This document shows, one piece after another, positions 1-13,620 of a stretch of DNA of 64,000 nucleotides. Source of the DNA: Cryptomeria japonica (lineage: Eukaryota; Streptophyta; Pinopsida; Cupressales; Cupressaceae); NCBI RefSeq assembly GCF_030272615.1, contig NC_081413.1, positions 554,677,136 through 554,741,135 of the forward strand, in the 5' to 3' direction. The translations under genes were made by a program, and so were the position numbers. Each line of letters begins with the position of its first letter. Within the stretch, counting starts at the first letter, position 1. Below the pieces are notes generated by a model, which was not told the DNA's origin, did no database searches, and saw only the letters and a program-made list of their open reading frames with translations.

Positions 1-2130
1 TAGAGATTTAAACTTGGGTCTATAATGATAATCCAATGCTTTAAATAACTAATGTAAACTATTGGACTGTTGTAATATTACATTAAGTAGCCTAGTTTAT
101 AGATTAGAATAAAATAAATAACTTTAACTAATTGTTAGTGAATTAAGTTACTTGTTTAATTTTTGGGAGGTTATTCCTATTGATAATTTGCACAAGAAAT
201 ATATTGGGTTTATAAGCCACCAAAATGTAATGCATGAATAATATTTGGTTGAAATCAAAATTCATTTCTTCTTTAATTTATTTGTCATATAAATTTATAA
301 CTTTTTTTTTGTTTGTGTCCAACCATCTCAATATGTTGTTAGAGCATGCTTAATCTTGTTGGTGTGAATGAAGAGGTTGTTGGTGTGAATGAGGTGTTGT
401 ATCTAATTAGTTCACTTGTGGGTCTTTTTCACATACTTAATTTTATTTAGATCTTAGGGAATATTTCTAGAAGGTGTTATTTGCCATTAGGTCTTATCTT
501 ATCTTTTGGTTTTTAATTTTAATGTCCTAGATTATTTAATAATCATCACTTTAGTTGTCCCATAACATAGTATTAAGACACATAACAATCATATCTAATC
601 CTATCACTCAACCTTGTCTTTATAAGCAAGGTATTCTATATATAATTCATATTCAATCATCAATTCAATCACCCCTCAAACAAGCTATTCTTTCCATTCT
701 CTCTCATGGAAGTTTTTTTTTTTTTTGTAGGTGATCTTGGGGTGTCGGAAGTTTACAATCCAACAACCGCATGGTATTAGATCTCCAACATTGTAAACTC
801 CTTCTTGGATATGAGGAACATCATTAAGCTTTGAGATCTTGTTGGTTCTATTTTGGGGTCCTAAAGATCTCAAGGTTGAATCTAAGACATTAAGGTAAGT
901 CATTATTGACTTTTGTTTCATCGAAATCCAACATATTGGGCTAGATCTACAAGGGTTTCAAGTTGAGTGATGGTTGCTTGATCCAGGAGGTAGCTAAATT
1001 TTTGGAGCACTTTGGGCCCAAAGAAACCCTACCATCATGCCCTTAAGGCCCAAAAACTTAAAGATTGTCCGTCAATCATTGAAATTGGACACTTTTACCT
1101 CAGAGTTATTTTTGCCATTCTTATACATATGTATGATTGTATGGATCTGTACCTAGCCAAACTATGCTAGAATAATTTGCAAGCATGTCAAAAAAACATT
1201 TTGTTTATATGTGGCATATTTCTCTCTGGTTGGTGTCATTTTTGAATCATACTTTCTATGTTATCCTTTCTATGCATTTAGTACAAATTGACTTCTTAAA
1301 TTTTATTTTCATTAGCTAATTGGTTATAGAAGCACTTGGTTATAGACAATTATTATCTTCTAATAATTTTCTTGTTAGAAGAGTTTCTTTCTATATGAGT
1401 CTTGCTTAGGCTAATTCCATGCTTATAATAAGATCTCCAAACTAGAGGGGACATTGACTCTATAGAGAGAACACTCAGTACATTATTTTCCAATTTGAAA
1501 TTTTATACAAATGGAAGTCGGGATCTAACATCATGGACCATGTGATATCAATAATATTTTTATTTCATTGGAGACTTTCAAAAGATAAAGTGTGGTGTTG
1601 CGAGATCTCATAATTGTCTCCTAGGGTTGAAGATTTTCCTTCTATCTATTTGTACATCTCAACTCTTAATGCAATTGAAAACATAGACTTTATTCCTACA
1701 AAACACTAATATCATATGGCAAGAGCTATGTCCTTAACCCAAGTACCTTAATCTAGATGTTTGCAAAAGACTCTAACTCAAATATAAAATCTAAAAATAC
1801 TGCAATAAATATGGATAAATAATGTTGAACAAAATAATATATCAAAATAATTGACATATAAAAGCATTTGTAAATGTGCTAGACAATATAATAGATGAGA
1901 ACCATTTAAATTAAAAATTCAACTCTCAAATATGAAAAGACAAATCTACAAATAAAATAATTTTGACATATGAAAGCACTAACTTTGTCAATTAAAAATC
2001 CAACATTTTTTTAAATAAAAATTTAATATGATATATAAATAAAATTTATATTTCCAAAAAAAATATTTTATAAAAATAAAGTCCATATAATATAACATTC
2101 TCTACCAATCCTTCTAAAGGAACTCTTCTT
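1..2130. other. AT-rich non-coding DNA with a possible degenerate PBS
   Basis: I see no coding region I can support. A short ORF on the minus strand near 685-921 has no recognisable motif and overlaps a poly-T run. At 772-783 the sequence TGGTATTAGATC resembles the initiator-Met primer-binding site TGGTATCAGAGC and follows an ...ACAACCGCA end. The left part could therefore be the end of an old LTR, but no second LTR or polyprotein is visible. Confidence 0.35.
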
Positions 2131-2139
2131 TCTAGCCAT

Positions 2140-2550
2140 AGAAAAATACTATGTTGATCCTTAGGGGAAGAGTACTAGCTATCACTTATGTTCCAATCAT
2201 CGTTCACTCCTTGCTCACCCAACCCCTCAATTACTAAATTTAAAGAAGCCAAAAAAATGATAACTAAAGCCCATTTATAAATTTCACATGTACCAATAGC
2301 TGCCCATTTGTACCTCAATAGTTCAAATTTTTAGGCTTTAACTGGAGGATTTGTGCAACTTTATTGGTACCCATAGTGCACAACTACTAGCACATTTGTG
2401 CATAAGTATTGACAATTTTTGAGGTGGTTATAGTGCACGGTTATTGAGGCATCTTTAAGTAGGTATCAAACAACACTTTAAAATGACCACTTTTTGACCG
2501 TTGCATGCAAACGAAATTCCATAGTGTGCATTGTTACTACACAAAATCTA
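2140..2550. repeat. Dispersed repeat R1, member 1
   Basis: This block shares ordered phrases with the two copies at 22.7-25.5 kb: a 'tatgttccaat...ttcact' opening, 'tgtgcaactttattggta', 'acatttgtgcataagtattga', and 'accactttttga' followed by a GC-richer tail. The order is the same but the copies are clearly diverged. It has no coding capacity. It is probably an old non-autonomous mobile element; the class is not determined. Confidence 0.5.
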
Positions 2551-3029
2551 GAACAATATAACTATAAACAGTTAAGGAGCATACAAAGCCAACAACAACA
2601 AAAAATTGTCGAAATCTAATGTATTGTTTAGAATCAGTGGGTGCACAAAATTAGCTATAATGACTATTGATACACTTCCCCTAAATACATGTTGGGATAT
2701 CGAATTAAACAATGTAGATTATTCATGCATCCTCCTTTGTCATTGCTTATTTTATATAAAACATATAAGAACTATAAAGATAAATATAGAAACCAAACTA
2801 GAGATTGTGGGTTTTAAATTTTTTGAAGAGTTAAATATATTAACTAAAGGACGCTTAGAAGTGAGCGAGTGTAGGTTGTAAGATAGATTTCCATGAACTT
2901 CAAAAGTTAAGTAATTGTAAAGTGCATCTATTTTAAATTCAAAACAGATATAATTTGTTCATATATTTCAAAATATTATAATGAAGATTTGAATTGCAAT
3001 AAAATTATTCTATTTAATTAGTTAAATAT

Positions 3030-3310
3030 AGAAGGGATGGGGTCTAGTTATCGTCCATATTCCAACTTCCATTCACTGGATTTTGCTAATTAAATGCCCA
3101 CCAAATTTTTTTCCAGTGGGCCAATAGTGACCCATTGGTATACCCAATAGACGGAAAAGAAGTTAGCAGTTAGATCGATTGTACAACATTATAGATACCA
3201 ATAAGGTACAATTGGAATATGTATGAGAAGAAGTTAACAGAAAATGACCACTTTTTGCATACCAAGACAACAATAAAAAATTGTCAAAAATAGACTACCG
3301 ATACCCTTCT
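3030..3310. repeat. Dispersed repeat R1, member 2 (partial)
   Basis: It carries 'ggattttgctaat', a phrase of the form 'gcccac...agtgggccaatag' and 'accactttttg', as in the members at 2140 and 23360, in the same order. It is shorter and more diverged than those members. No ORF. Confidence 0.45.
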
Positions 3311-6300
3311 CCTAACAATACATTTTTATTCCATCTATATCAAAAAAAATAAAATAAAATTTAACTATTAAACACAATAAAATTGTTATAAAATCAATAA
3401 CAAATATAATTAGATGTTAAAAAATTATGATTGAAACTCAAACAAGTGAGGCACTCTAAAAAGAGATTATTTTCCAGGGCATCTGGCCTCTTTCATTCTC
3501 ACAGCAATTCCATATACAAATAGACTTCAGAGATAGAAGTCTAATAAAAGACATAGGAGTGAATGTGAAGGACTCAGACAATGATAGAAAGTTCTTTAAG
3601 AAGTTTTTGGCGATAGAAACGCAGTATCAACCCTGCAAAACACAAAACAATAACATATAAAGCCATCTGCCCAAATAAACAATTCAATTCACCTTGGTAG
3701 CTCTTTCATCATCTCTTCTTCCATTGATCCCTGCATTAAGACTGAAGAAAATTCCTCAATTTTGCTTCTAGACTGATAGCTAAAAATGCATAGCTATTAA
3801 GCAGCAATTTTGGGAATTTAAACTACCTTTCCCAACTAACATTCCATGCCACGGTTGAATGTGACGTTTAAGAACCATCTTTGTGCTCACTTACTTTAAC
3901 CTATTATCGTTACATTATAAAAAATAAATAAAATGTTTAGATAATCTTACAATGCAAAACCATTGTTTTAGAAAGTGTTTATATATATAAGTGGGGCGAA
4001 ATTTTTTAATTGATATGAGTTGTGAATCTCTGAGGTCATTAATGGGGTAACTCATCCTCATGTAACTCTAAGGCCACTTCTGATCACAACTCTGCTGAAT
4101 CACTTTCATCGGATCTCTCTCTTGGTCCTAATGATTGTATTGCCTAGACTATGGTTCATCGTAGGTGAAGAGGAGGTCTCCTCCCGCTCCACCCGCCCCC
4201 CCTTGTTCTAACCTCTCCCTCTCAAGGCTTGGGTGTCTCTTCCCCTCCTTGAGTTGGGTCTTGTTTGTTTTTTGTTCTATCTTTGTTGTAAGGGGGCTTG
4301 CTCCCTTGGTTTGTTTTATCTTCCGTCACTATGTTAAGGGTCGGCGCCCTAGTTAACACTATTTTTTTAATCAAAAACAATATCAAGGTTCAAACCCTTA
4401 TGGTTTAATATAGTTAACATAGAATGAGAATTTAATATTTTATTTATGTATTAAAGTGATAAGTAATTTGTTTTATTTTTGTATTATCAAAAAAAATATT
4501 TTTTTCTAAAAGTAATTGTACTATTTTTATTCAAGATCAAACTTAGTTTATTTGACTTTCACCTAATTTATGGTCAAAAGTTCAATACACAATTTCATAC
4601 CTAATACATCAAAAAGTGGTTAATAGTGATTAATATTTGACTCGTGGGTGTGCTTTTTTACCATCCTCCATTCTTTATGTGAATATTGTACTATTTTTTA
4701 TTTATATTAAGACAAAGTTAAATAGGAATTATTCATCAAAATAAAAGTGGCCAACATGGTCAATTTTTTTATATTTTTATTGGTCAAATTGATCTTTGAA
4801 TGGTGAATTGTTGATGTTTAGCTTGGTTAAATTGCACATGTCCAAAGAATATGAATTTTAGTGGATGACTAAGTTAAAGATCGTATTATCATCCTCACCA
4901 AATGAATTCAATCAATTGAACAACAACCTTTCATTAAAAATACCTTTAATCTTTCTTGCATTCTTTCAGTAATAATAAAAAAATACCTTCAATTATTAGA
5001 TCTTTAAATATTTTTTTTTTTTTTTTTAAATAATTATTTTATTTAACAATATTGAAAATTATGTTATATGATATTTATTTAAATAAATAATTTTTAAATT
5101 CATTTCCATTCACCCTATTCCACAATAGCCCTCTCTTACCAGATGATTCATTTAAATAAACAATTTTAAATTTATTTCCATCACTCATATTTTACAATAG
5201 CAAACTCTTAAAAATATGAATTGTCCTCTCAACATTTAAATAATACTAAAAATAAAATACTTTCATTACAATTTAAAAAAAAAATTATATTTATATTATT
5301 GTTAGCGATTAACATTGCCCAACAAACTATGCAATCTAAGGTTAATGATAGTATTAACAATACATTAAACCATAATCTATAATTTGTGCATGTACTTGTA
5401 TTTAAATTTTTGTATTAAGTTATATTATATAAATATATTTTATTTGTCAAATATTTTTTATCTTTAATTTATTTTCATGATAATGAATTTCGTAAAATTA
5501 CAAGAATCAGTTAATATGTAATTGTGGTTAGATTTGTGGTTAGATCAATGTTAGTATAAAGATATAGAAATTTGTATATGTATTACTATTTAGTATTTTG
5601 GAAAGGTAAGGAAAATGAAATAAAAACAATATAAAATGTATTGGTAAAAAGTATATTTTAAAAAAAATTATCATTTACTTTGTCAATTTTTGGTGAGTAT
5701 TACAATTATTTGTCTTAATATATAATTTAGATTGATTTGACTACTTATTGACCCCAAAATCTATTTTTATGTTTTGAAGGTAAGACGATGTTACATTAAA
5801 CAATTAGTTAAAAATATGAAAAGGAAGAGAAGAAACTAAAAATTTAACTATACCATTAAAGGATGATGTATTAAATGATCAATTAAAAATATGAAAAAGA
5901 ATATATCAAACTAAAAAATAAACCGTACTATTCATTTTTTCATGAAACTATGACAATTTAAAAAAATCATCAAAAAAGTTCACATATGAAAGTTATTCTT
6001 GTTTGAAGATAAAAAGTACTTTAAGAAAATTCACCAATGTGACCAGGGGCCAAAAAAATAGTTTAAAAAAAGGTAGGGAGCTAGGCTTTTAGGCCCATGT
6101 GATTTGGTGTTGGGTGGAGTATGTCAATAAGGGTTTAAGATAGTTTAAGTGGACCTCTCGGTTACTCATATGATCAAGACTGCATATAACTAAAAATTAT
6201 AAAAAATTAAAAATTAAAAAATTAAAAAAATGTGCTTGCATGCATAGACTAAGCATAGGATGAGAAATTTGGATATAGTACATAGGGAGGAAAGAGTGAA

Positions 6301-8469
6301 AGTATACACAAAGAGTAATTATGTATATATGTGATGCAACCATGACAGGAGGGTCCTCAAAGAGAACTGTCTAGACCATGCAGCAAGATCAACACAACAG
6401 AAACAACAAAACATAATAGAGAGAATGCCAGATCGAGCCTTGATTATATTATGAATTCATGTACAACTAGCCGGCAACATCCGGGCTAACATGCTTGATT
6501 ACAAAACGTATAATCCAAAACCTAAGAGATGTGCAAAATTCGACTATCTATCTAATCATCATCTACTGTCTCTAACTACTCATCTAGAGGATCTAATACA
6601 TCAATATATAGCATCCAGAACACATCCGGGTTGGCCAAAGAAAGATTACAAGCCCAAGGCGAGAAAGTGCAACGTGCAAATAGGTTGGCCCCAAGCATGA
6701 AGAAGATCCTCCGAAAAAGAATTGAATTGAGATGTGGATCAAAAGGAAGGTTGGCCAAGCACATGAGAACATCGTCTGAAGTGCCAATCAGCTCCGCAAG
6801 TCAAGAAAATGCTCCTCAAGATACAAAATACCATCTAGCCATTAAGGTTCAAACTAGTCCGGAAATTGAGAACTGCTAGACATTTCGGAAGCAAGATCCT
6901 ACCAAAAAGAGATCCAAATGAGCTGAGATCCAGGATCAAGGTACAAGAACATGTCTACACACTAAATCTAGCTCCGCACTGAAAATGAGCAAGTCGAAGG
7001 GGTCCGGAGTGAAACACAAAAATTGAACTGAACAAGAAACAAAACAAAAAGCAAATATTATTGGTTGATGCAATATTGCTAATGAACCAAGGATGCTCCT
7101 ACATCAATATGTTCACGAGAGTTTAAATATTATGCACACATGTTTTGTGTATATAACAGGTGGTTTTAATTATATGGTTGTGTGTATATGCTTGAGGGTT
7201 TAACATTTAGAACTGTGTATACCATAGGCCAATGTATATGTGTCACAAATATGAATATGTAGATGCTATGGGGTACTGTGTATACCACAAGGTAGTGTTG
7301 CAATGTAGGTGGAGATTTATAGTGCATGTATATCCATGAAGTGTTTGTATACTACAAAAGATACACGGTGAATATATATTGAAAATAAAATAAAACATAG
7401 TTAATGTATGTATAATACAATATGGATATATTACCATATAGATTCCACATGGTCATATAGAATTTTGAATATTATCAAAACCCTTGAGACCTTACAGAAC
7501 ACAATTACTTTCTTGCAAGAAAAACATAGTGTTGTATGTCGATTTTCATTTCTTGGCCCTTTGAAATGTAATTGTGGTGTTCATTTCATATTAGGAGGAT
7601 CTTAACTAAGTGATTTTAAAACCTCTTGAAAACATCTATAACCTACGAGACAAGAAAAACAATACAATTATAGATACTAGAAGTCAAAGGTTAACACGTT
7701 CATGTCAATTTCACAAAAATGTATTTAAAGAAAATAAAAAATGAAGACATATAAGAAAATTAAAAATTTATAAAATAGAAATTAAATCAAATTCATATCT
7801 AACAACATCACTACATATGTCAAGATAAATGCCAATTCATTTGTTGGAAATACATATGTGACTTGACACAATAACTCTAAATTCAATTGAAAAAGTATTA
7901 CAATAAAATGGATTTCTATAAAGAGTGATTGTATGAAAATGATGAAGGAATGATTATATTTATAGAGTTAATTGAACATGTTGTGGATGTGAGAAAAATG
8001 GGAAAAAATAATAGAAACTAAATAAAAAATTTGCATGCATAATAATATTATGCTTCTATTTTGCTCACTCCATAATATGAATTACATCCATATATATAGG
8101 ATTCTCATATACTATTTTCTAACTCAAATTCTCTAAATATATTGAGTTATTTCAATAACTCACAAGCAAATAAACAAACCTATAATCAAACATGATATTC
8201 CTAACACCCATAATAACTATGCAAATGGTTAGTTCAAATCTCTTTTATTTTAACATAACACACATTATTATTCTATTCCATGTGAAAAATGGCATAATTT
8301 ACTAACTATTAGGATAAGGGGACATTAACCTTGCAATCCTAAGTCATTCATAAGCCTTCATGTTTCTTGGAAAGTGTTCTTTAGGACACATGGGAAAAAT
8401 ATTAAATATTTGTACTTTATGTCTATTTGTAATTGTATTTTCAAGACGGGAACATTAAGAGGTGATAAA
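3311..8469. other. Intergenic DNA, no supported gene
   Basis: Mostly AT-rich sequence with many A and T runs, for example 5010-5030. A short GC-richer stretch at 4160-4350 could encode a Pro/Ser-rich peptide of 63 residues, but no family is recognisable. The stretch 6480-7010 is less AT-rich with small overlapping ORFs on both strands, and looks like decayed repeat rather than a gene. At 7140-7380 a GTGTATA-like phrase recurs several times. Confidence 0.4.
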
Positions 8470-9200
8470 TGTTGGATTGGTTGAAGGGACCATAATACTG
8501 AGAGGGAGGGGTGAATAAATATTCCCACATAAACTAAAACTTTTACCTAACTTAAAATTTTTGATCTAACTAACCAAATATGCTTAACACACATGAAACA
8601 ACAAATGTAGAATAAACATGAAAATCACACCCACAAAAGAAACACCAAATTTTATATGTGGAAAACCCAAATGGGAAAAACCACGAAGAGTGTTAACTCT
8701 CAAGAGAGTATAACTAGTTATATGGTGTTTTACAAAAGTGATGGCTTACTGTCGGGTGGCTCACTACCAGATTACAAAAATGGCTCACTACTAGACTGCT
8801 CACTGCAAAGATACAAAAGATGGCTAACTGCCGGAAAAAGGTTGAACTGGAAAGGATTGCATCTCCAAATGCATGAGATCAATTCCAAGATTAAGCTCAG
8901 ATCACAAATCAAAAACCTTATAGTAGATCCGGTGAAAGATCTCTGTACAATTGTCCTACATCATTTGCAGCGGGTCCAATAAAGGACTACTGCAATACTG
9001 CAATACAATTTGCACTAACTACCTTCCAAAGATTACTTTAGTGGCGAATATTCACCAATGGCGAATTTTTCATGTCAGCGAACTGGGAAATGGCAAACAT
9101 TTTGTACCGACTGGGGGTGGCCATGTCGCTAGAACATTATCAATTTCGGTCAAATTCATGGCCCGATCGCCATATGTTTTATGTTATTAAATGTTTCTAT
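8470..9200 (-). mobile_element. Fragment or solo copia LTR, minus orientation
   Basis: It begins TGTTGG and carries the block 'ctgagagggaggggtgaat', which matches the outer end of the LTRs of copia A (44809), copia B (51010) and the + strand LTR (42190-43340, reverse sense). About 180 bp inside lies the hairpin with arms GTGG at 8658-8661 and CCAC at 8681-8684 around CCCAAATGGG, which is shared by all those LTRs. The far end, a PPT and internal coding sequence are not visible, so this is a fragment or a solo LTR with an undefined right end. Confidence 0.55.
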
Positions 9201-9526
9201 GCGAGGATTTCACCAATACAATATATGATGGACACACGGTAAATTTAATTTTTTTGTCTACACTCTCCGAGGTTGCCTTAATAGACAACCATAATTCGCC
9301 TATAGGCATGTGAAGATTTGTTAGCCAGGAGGACCCAATTTGCCCGACATTTTGTCGACGCGTGTCTCCATTCACCCCAACTTTTGCCAACTATATTGTA
9401 TTTGCCAATTATTTGGACGACCTATAATCACCTCAAAAATTACATGTCGTGTTATAGTTACGCTGGTTTCACCAAATATTTGTATACCATAGAAAATTCC
9501 TGCGAAATTTGCCATATAAGGATTGG

Positions 9527-9534
9527 TATAAATA
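9527..9534 (+). promoter_or_regulatory. TATA box (TATAAATA) upstream of the hAT gene
   Basis: A clean TATAAATA lies about 370 bp before the transposase ATG. A GT-AG intron is predicted between them (donor GTGAGC at 9665, acceptor TTAG ending at 9894). This is the expected arrangement for a plant promoter, a 5' UTR and a leader intron. Transcription is not shown. Confidence 0.4.
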
Positions 9535-9896
9535 CATGAAAAGATCAAATCTATCTCAACACAATCTGGTGGGTTGTAGGCTCTGAATTCTGATCAATAG
9601 CGAAGTTTCGGACCAAGGAAAATCATTGTTGTTGACTGCATTGGCAACTGCTAGTGACCTAAAGGTGAGCGATCATATTTTTGAAGATAATATTATTCTA
9701 AATTTATCTATATTTGTTTGCATTGTTGAGTTCATTTTTATTTAGTGGCAACCCGTTAGTGTCAAGTGGTCAGCGGGGACATTCAGACATCTAGATTGTA
9801 GGTTGCAGGGCCAATGAAACATATATTATACTTTATAGTCTATTATTGCTTCTTCAACAAATTGATATTTTTTTGGTAGCCTTTATTTTGTTAGAG

Positions 9897-12578
9897 ATGT
9901 CAAATAGGAAGAAGGGTAGGAAACCTGAATGTGGGGAAGGCCATGAGAGGCCAACAAAAAGAAGAACGTTGTCTTCGTACTTTAGCTTTGGAAAATATTG
10001 TGGTGAAAATCAGGAAGGTACATCATCACAAGTACAAGTACAAAATTCACAACCTACACCGCATGTTGAAGACGGTGACGAACGTGATATCTCAGATCAG
10101 GATGATCTTGAAGAAGATTATCTAGTAGATGCCTAAGTTAGCCGGAATGATATAATCAACTTGGGTGAGCTTGCCATTGATGATAATGCACGGAAGGGGA
10201 AAATAAAAGCCAGATCAAAAAAGGGAACCACAATAAAAAAAGGATTGGGAGTGGGATATGTTAGTGAGGAATTTTCAAATTAATTGGGCATCAAAGTATC
10301 CATTCATTGAACCAATGGAGAATCCAATTGAAGGCGAGCCTCCAATAGAATGCAAGTGTAAGATTTGCACTTGGAAACATAACAAGGAAATTAGGTTGCA
10401 GCTAAAATTTGACACCATAGAAAAGCATATGGGTAAAGTTTATGAAAAACAAATGATAGACGGAGTTGAAAAATCAGTGATAAGATGGAAAACAAAGGAG
10501 GAATGTAAGCATGTGAGGAATGCCGAAGAGTATTATTTTTATGAGAAAATACAGACGAAGCTTGCTGAAGTTAAAGGTTCTATTGAAGCTAGTTTTGGAA
10601 AAGCAATGCAAATAGAACAACCAGAAAAAGTTGTTCAGTTAAGCATTGTTTTTTATATTTTGAGCAGAGGGCACGCTATGACAGATTTCCCATCAATTAG
10701 TGGTTTATTAAACTTTTTGAAAGTTCCTAACTATCCTAATAGACACTGGTTAGTAAACAATGGATGGGAATGGGCAAGTTGTCTTGCTTAGGTTGAAAAA
10801 GAAGATGTAAAGGAAAAAATAAGAGAGTCAAACTTTATTGCATTTTCTTTAGACAATACTTCATGGGTATGCATGCATGTTTATACTGTACAGAATCATG
10901 CTCGCCAACCTCATCTACTATCTGTTGCTAAAATGAAAGAGAGTGCGACAGTGGAAAATTTATTTCAACTAGTAAAGAGAAGTTTAATTGAATATGGAGG
11001 TATGGATGACATGACGATTGCCAAAAAATTGGTGTGTGTTGGAGCAAATGGAGCTTCACCAATGCAAGGTCACAAGAATGGTCTTTGTACAAAGATTGAA
11101 ACTTCATTTGCACCGTACATTAATGCAATTCACTGCATGACTCACAAAATGAATCTATCTTTTGGAATTGTGAATAAGTATGCTTCGGTAAAAAAATTGA
11201 AATTTTAATCGAAGAGCTCTACTCACAGTTCTGTCGAAGTCCCAAGCAATTTATGGAATTTCAACACTTTGTTGATGGAATAACTGATGGGAACAAGCTT
11301 CTCAAGGATAATGATACCAGATGGATCTCTTTGGATGGTCCAGCGCATCGAGTTTTTTCAGAATATTCATCCTTGATTGGACTATTTCACACAACTCGTG
11401 ATGAATCATAGCAATCGAAATTTCCTAACCTTCTTCGGAGGTTAAGTAATCTAGAGACACTCTTAACTCTAGCAGTTCTTCTGCCCATGCTAGAGGAAAT
11501 GAGGAATATTATGAAGGTTGCCCAAAAAAGAGCTTTATATATTGCAGAATATGCTACGCTGCATAAGATGACATGCATGAGCCTCGACAATCTCTATCAA
11601 AATCAACTAGCACTATCTGATGAAAAATTTGTTAAGTGGCGGACACTCACAGATTTGAACAATCCTGATAAATTTTTATAAATTGGTACAAACAGGGAGG
11701 TATGTGCCAATGTATGGGGAGTTGAGATACCAATGCACTTCTATGCCATGGTCGATCCCGAGGAACCAGGAAAGCGCCCCAGGAAGCAACTAGCAAGAGT
11801 TACAAGGGAAGATTTCAACAAGATTGTTGAGACTGTAACTACTTCTGTGAAGAAAATTGCCTATGATCTTTCCTCACAAATTAGAAGCTGATTCCCTCCT
11901 GACAACCTACTCGAAGCCATGTCTATTGTGTTTCCTCAATATTGGAGCCTCAATAGTGCAACTGATTTTCGAAGTAAGCTACTGACTTTGATAAAACAAC
12001 TTTGCATATCTAGAGAATTGAATGGAGTAACTATAAATGGAATATTAGATGAAACTCGTCTTTGAGAGCAATCATCTCGTTTTGCATACACTATGAGAGA
12101 ACAATATGGTAAAATGGGGAACCCCCGCGAAGAGGGATCAGTAACAAGGCTTTGGAAATATATAGCTGAGAATGCAGCATTGCATGATTCAATGCCAAAA
12201 TATTTGAAGCTTGCTGATTTATGTCTTATCATGATATTGGGTTTGGTGGAAGATGAGAGAGTTTTCAGTGCTTTGGGGTTCCTAAAATTAAAGCAAATAA
12301 ACAAACTAGACAAAAATTTAGAAAATTGCTTGAGGCTCTATACATCTAGGTATGATGTCCACACTTTTCCTTATGATAGGGCACTGCAAATCTGGAGGTC
12401 CAAATGTGAAAGAAGAGGTTTGGGAAACACTTCAAACCAAAGTGCCAGTGGGACTATTGACTCATGTACTGGACCTACTGGTAGCATTGAGATGCAATTC
12501 AATGAAGGTATGCAGACTCAAAGTGAAGAAACTACATACAAGAATCAAGAAAGCTCCGAATTTGATGAGGATGAATAG
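9897..12578 (+). pseudogene. hAT-superfamily transposase relic (ZNF862-like)
   Basis: Reading frames on the + strand chain into one degraded hAT-type transposase. An acidic and basic N-terminus starts at the ATG at 9897, just after a predicted intron acceptor at 9894. Next comes a TTF/BED-like zinc-binding segment (10258 on, CKCKIC followed by downstream His). A catalytic-core block around 10848 reads FSLDNTSW, and a block around 11040 reads VCVGANGASPMQG. A C-terminal hAT dimerisation region lies at about 12180-12400 (LVEDERVFS). The frame is broken by a shift near 10240-10280, by stops at about 10789, 11409, 11679, 11889 and 12063, and by a shift near 11200. In the GANGAS block related proteins usually have Asp where this copy has Asn, so a catalytic residue is probably lost. 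The assignment rests on motif order. I could not define terminal inverted repeats or a target duplication. Confidence 0.75.
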
Positions 12579-12879
12579 GAACTATAAGAGATTGGTATTT
12601 ATTAATCTTATTACTGTATCTCATCATTCATATTACAAAAGCATATTATTATAGTTGATAACTTGATGATATTTTATGAGTCTATTAACATTTTGCAGTT
12701 AGAATTTAATATTGATTTGTAATTGTATTTTTCAACTTTCAATTTCCAAATTTAAAATACCATAATGTGTTTATTGATACAAAGATGTTTATTTAGACAT
12801 GTTTGAAAACTTAGATTTTCATTAATTCTTTCAAAATATAGCCATATGATACAATTCATTCAATAGTAATACACCAATC

Positions 12880-13083
12880 TGTGTGATTCTCCATGCAAAA
12901 GTCAATACAAAGTTTCAGTTACCTTTGCAAATGACCCCAAATTCCCTTTTATAGAAACAAGGGAGCAACAACAACTTTTGTGTGATTCTCCAATGTTCAT
13001 GCAAAAGTCAATACAAAGTTTCAAAACCCTTTGCAAATGACCCTAAATTTCCTTTTATAGAAACAAGGGAGCAACAACAACTT
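12880..13083. repeat. Two-copy tandem repeat (~100 bp unit)
   Basis: Both copies start with 'gtgtgattctcca' and end with 'gggagcaacaacaactt'. Copy 1 is about 12880-12977 and copy 2 about 12980-13083, with a few substitutions and a small insertion. It lies 300 bp downstream of the hAT frame, so it could be subterminal sequence of that element. That link is a guess. Confidence 0.7.
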
Positions 13084-13620
13084 CAAGTCGAATTGCAACA
13101 TGTGAAGACTCAACATCAAAATCACAAACTCGACACAAATTTACATGGCCACCACAGGCCATATTAGCAATTTAACAACTGCTACATGTCTGATGTCTCC
13201 TGTTCAAAAAACAAAGTTCAAAATTAAATATTAATTCATGCCATAACAAATTAAATATAGATAATAGCAATGCCCAAAACTTAGTAATCAAAAATAGAGA
13301 AATGCATAAATGTTAAAGCTTAGGAGAATTTGAGAATACAAATTTATAGGCTGAAGTTTTGCACTGTGCATCATAGATTCATAGGCTGGATTAGCAATTT
13401 AGCAATAGCGAGTGCTGGTTTTTTCCTATTAATAAAACATAGTTATTTCAAGCGATGCCAAATTCCAAACAAAAAAAACATAAAACCTTGAAATTAAGAG
13501 TAAAAGAAGAAAAGTGTGCAATACATACTATGATTCTTAAGATTTCTGTGCCAGTTTTTGTAGAGTGCTCCACTCTTCGTCTAATGGAAGGTCAATATTC
13601 TGTAAACTATGGAAAGTTAA

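Noticed and set aside
2606-2881. 91-codon ORF as a gene
   Set aside because: It lies between two R1 repeat members in AT-rich DNA, and has no domain, signal or codon pattern supporting coding.
4165-4356. Pro-rich 63-codon ORF as a gene
   Set aside because: Composition follows from a short C/T-rich patch; no start context, domain or continuation is visible.
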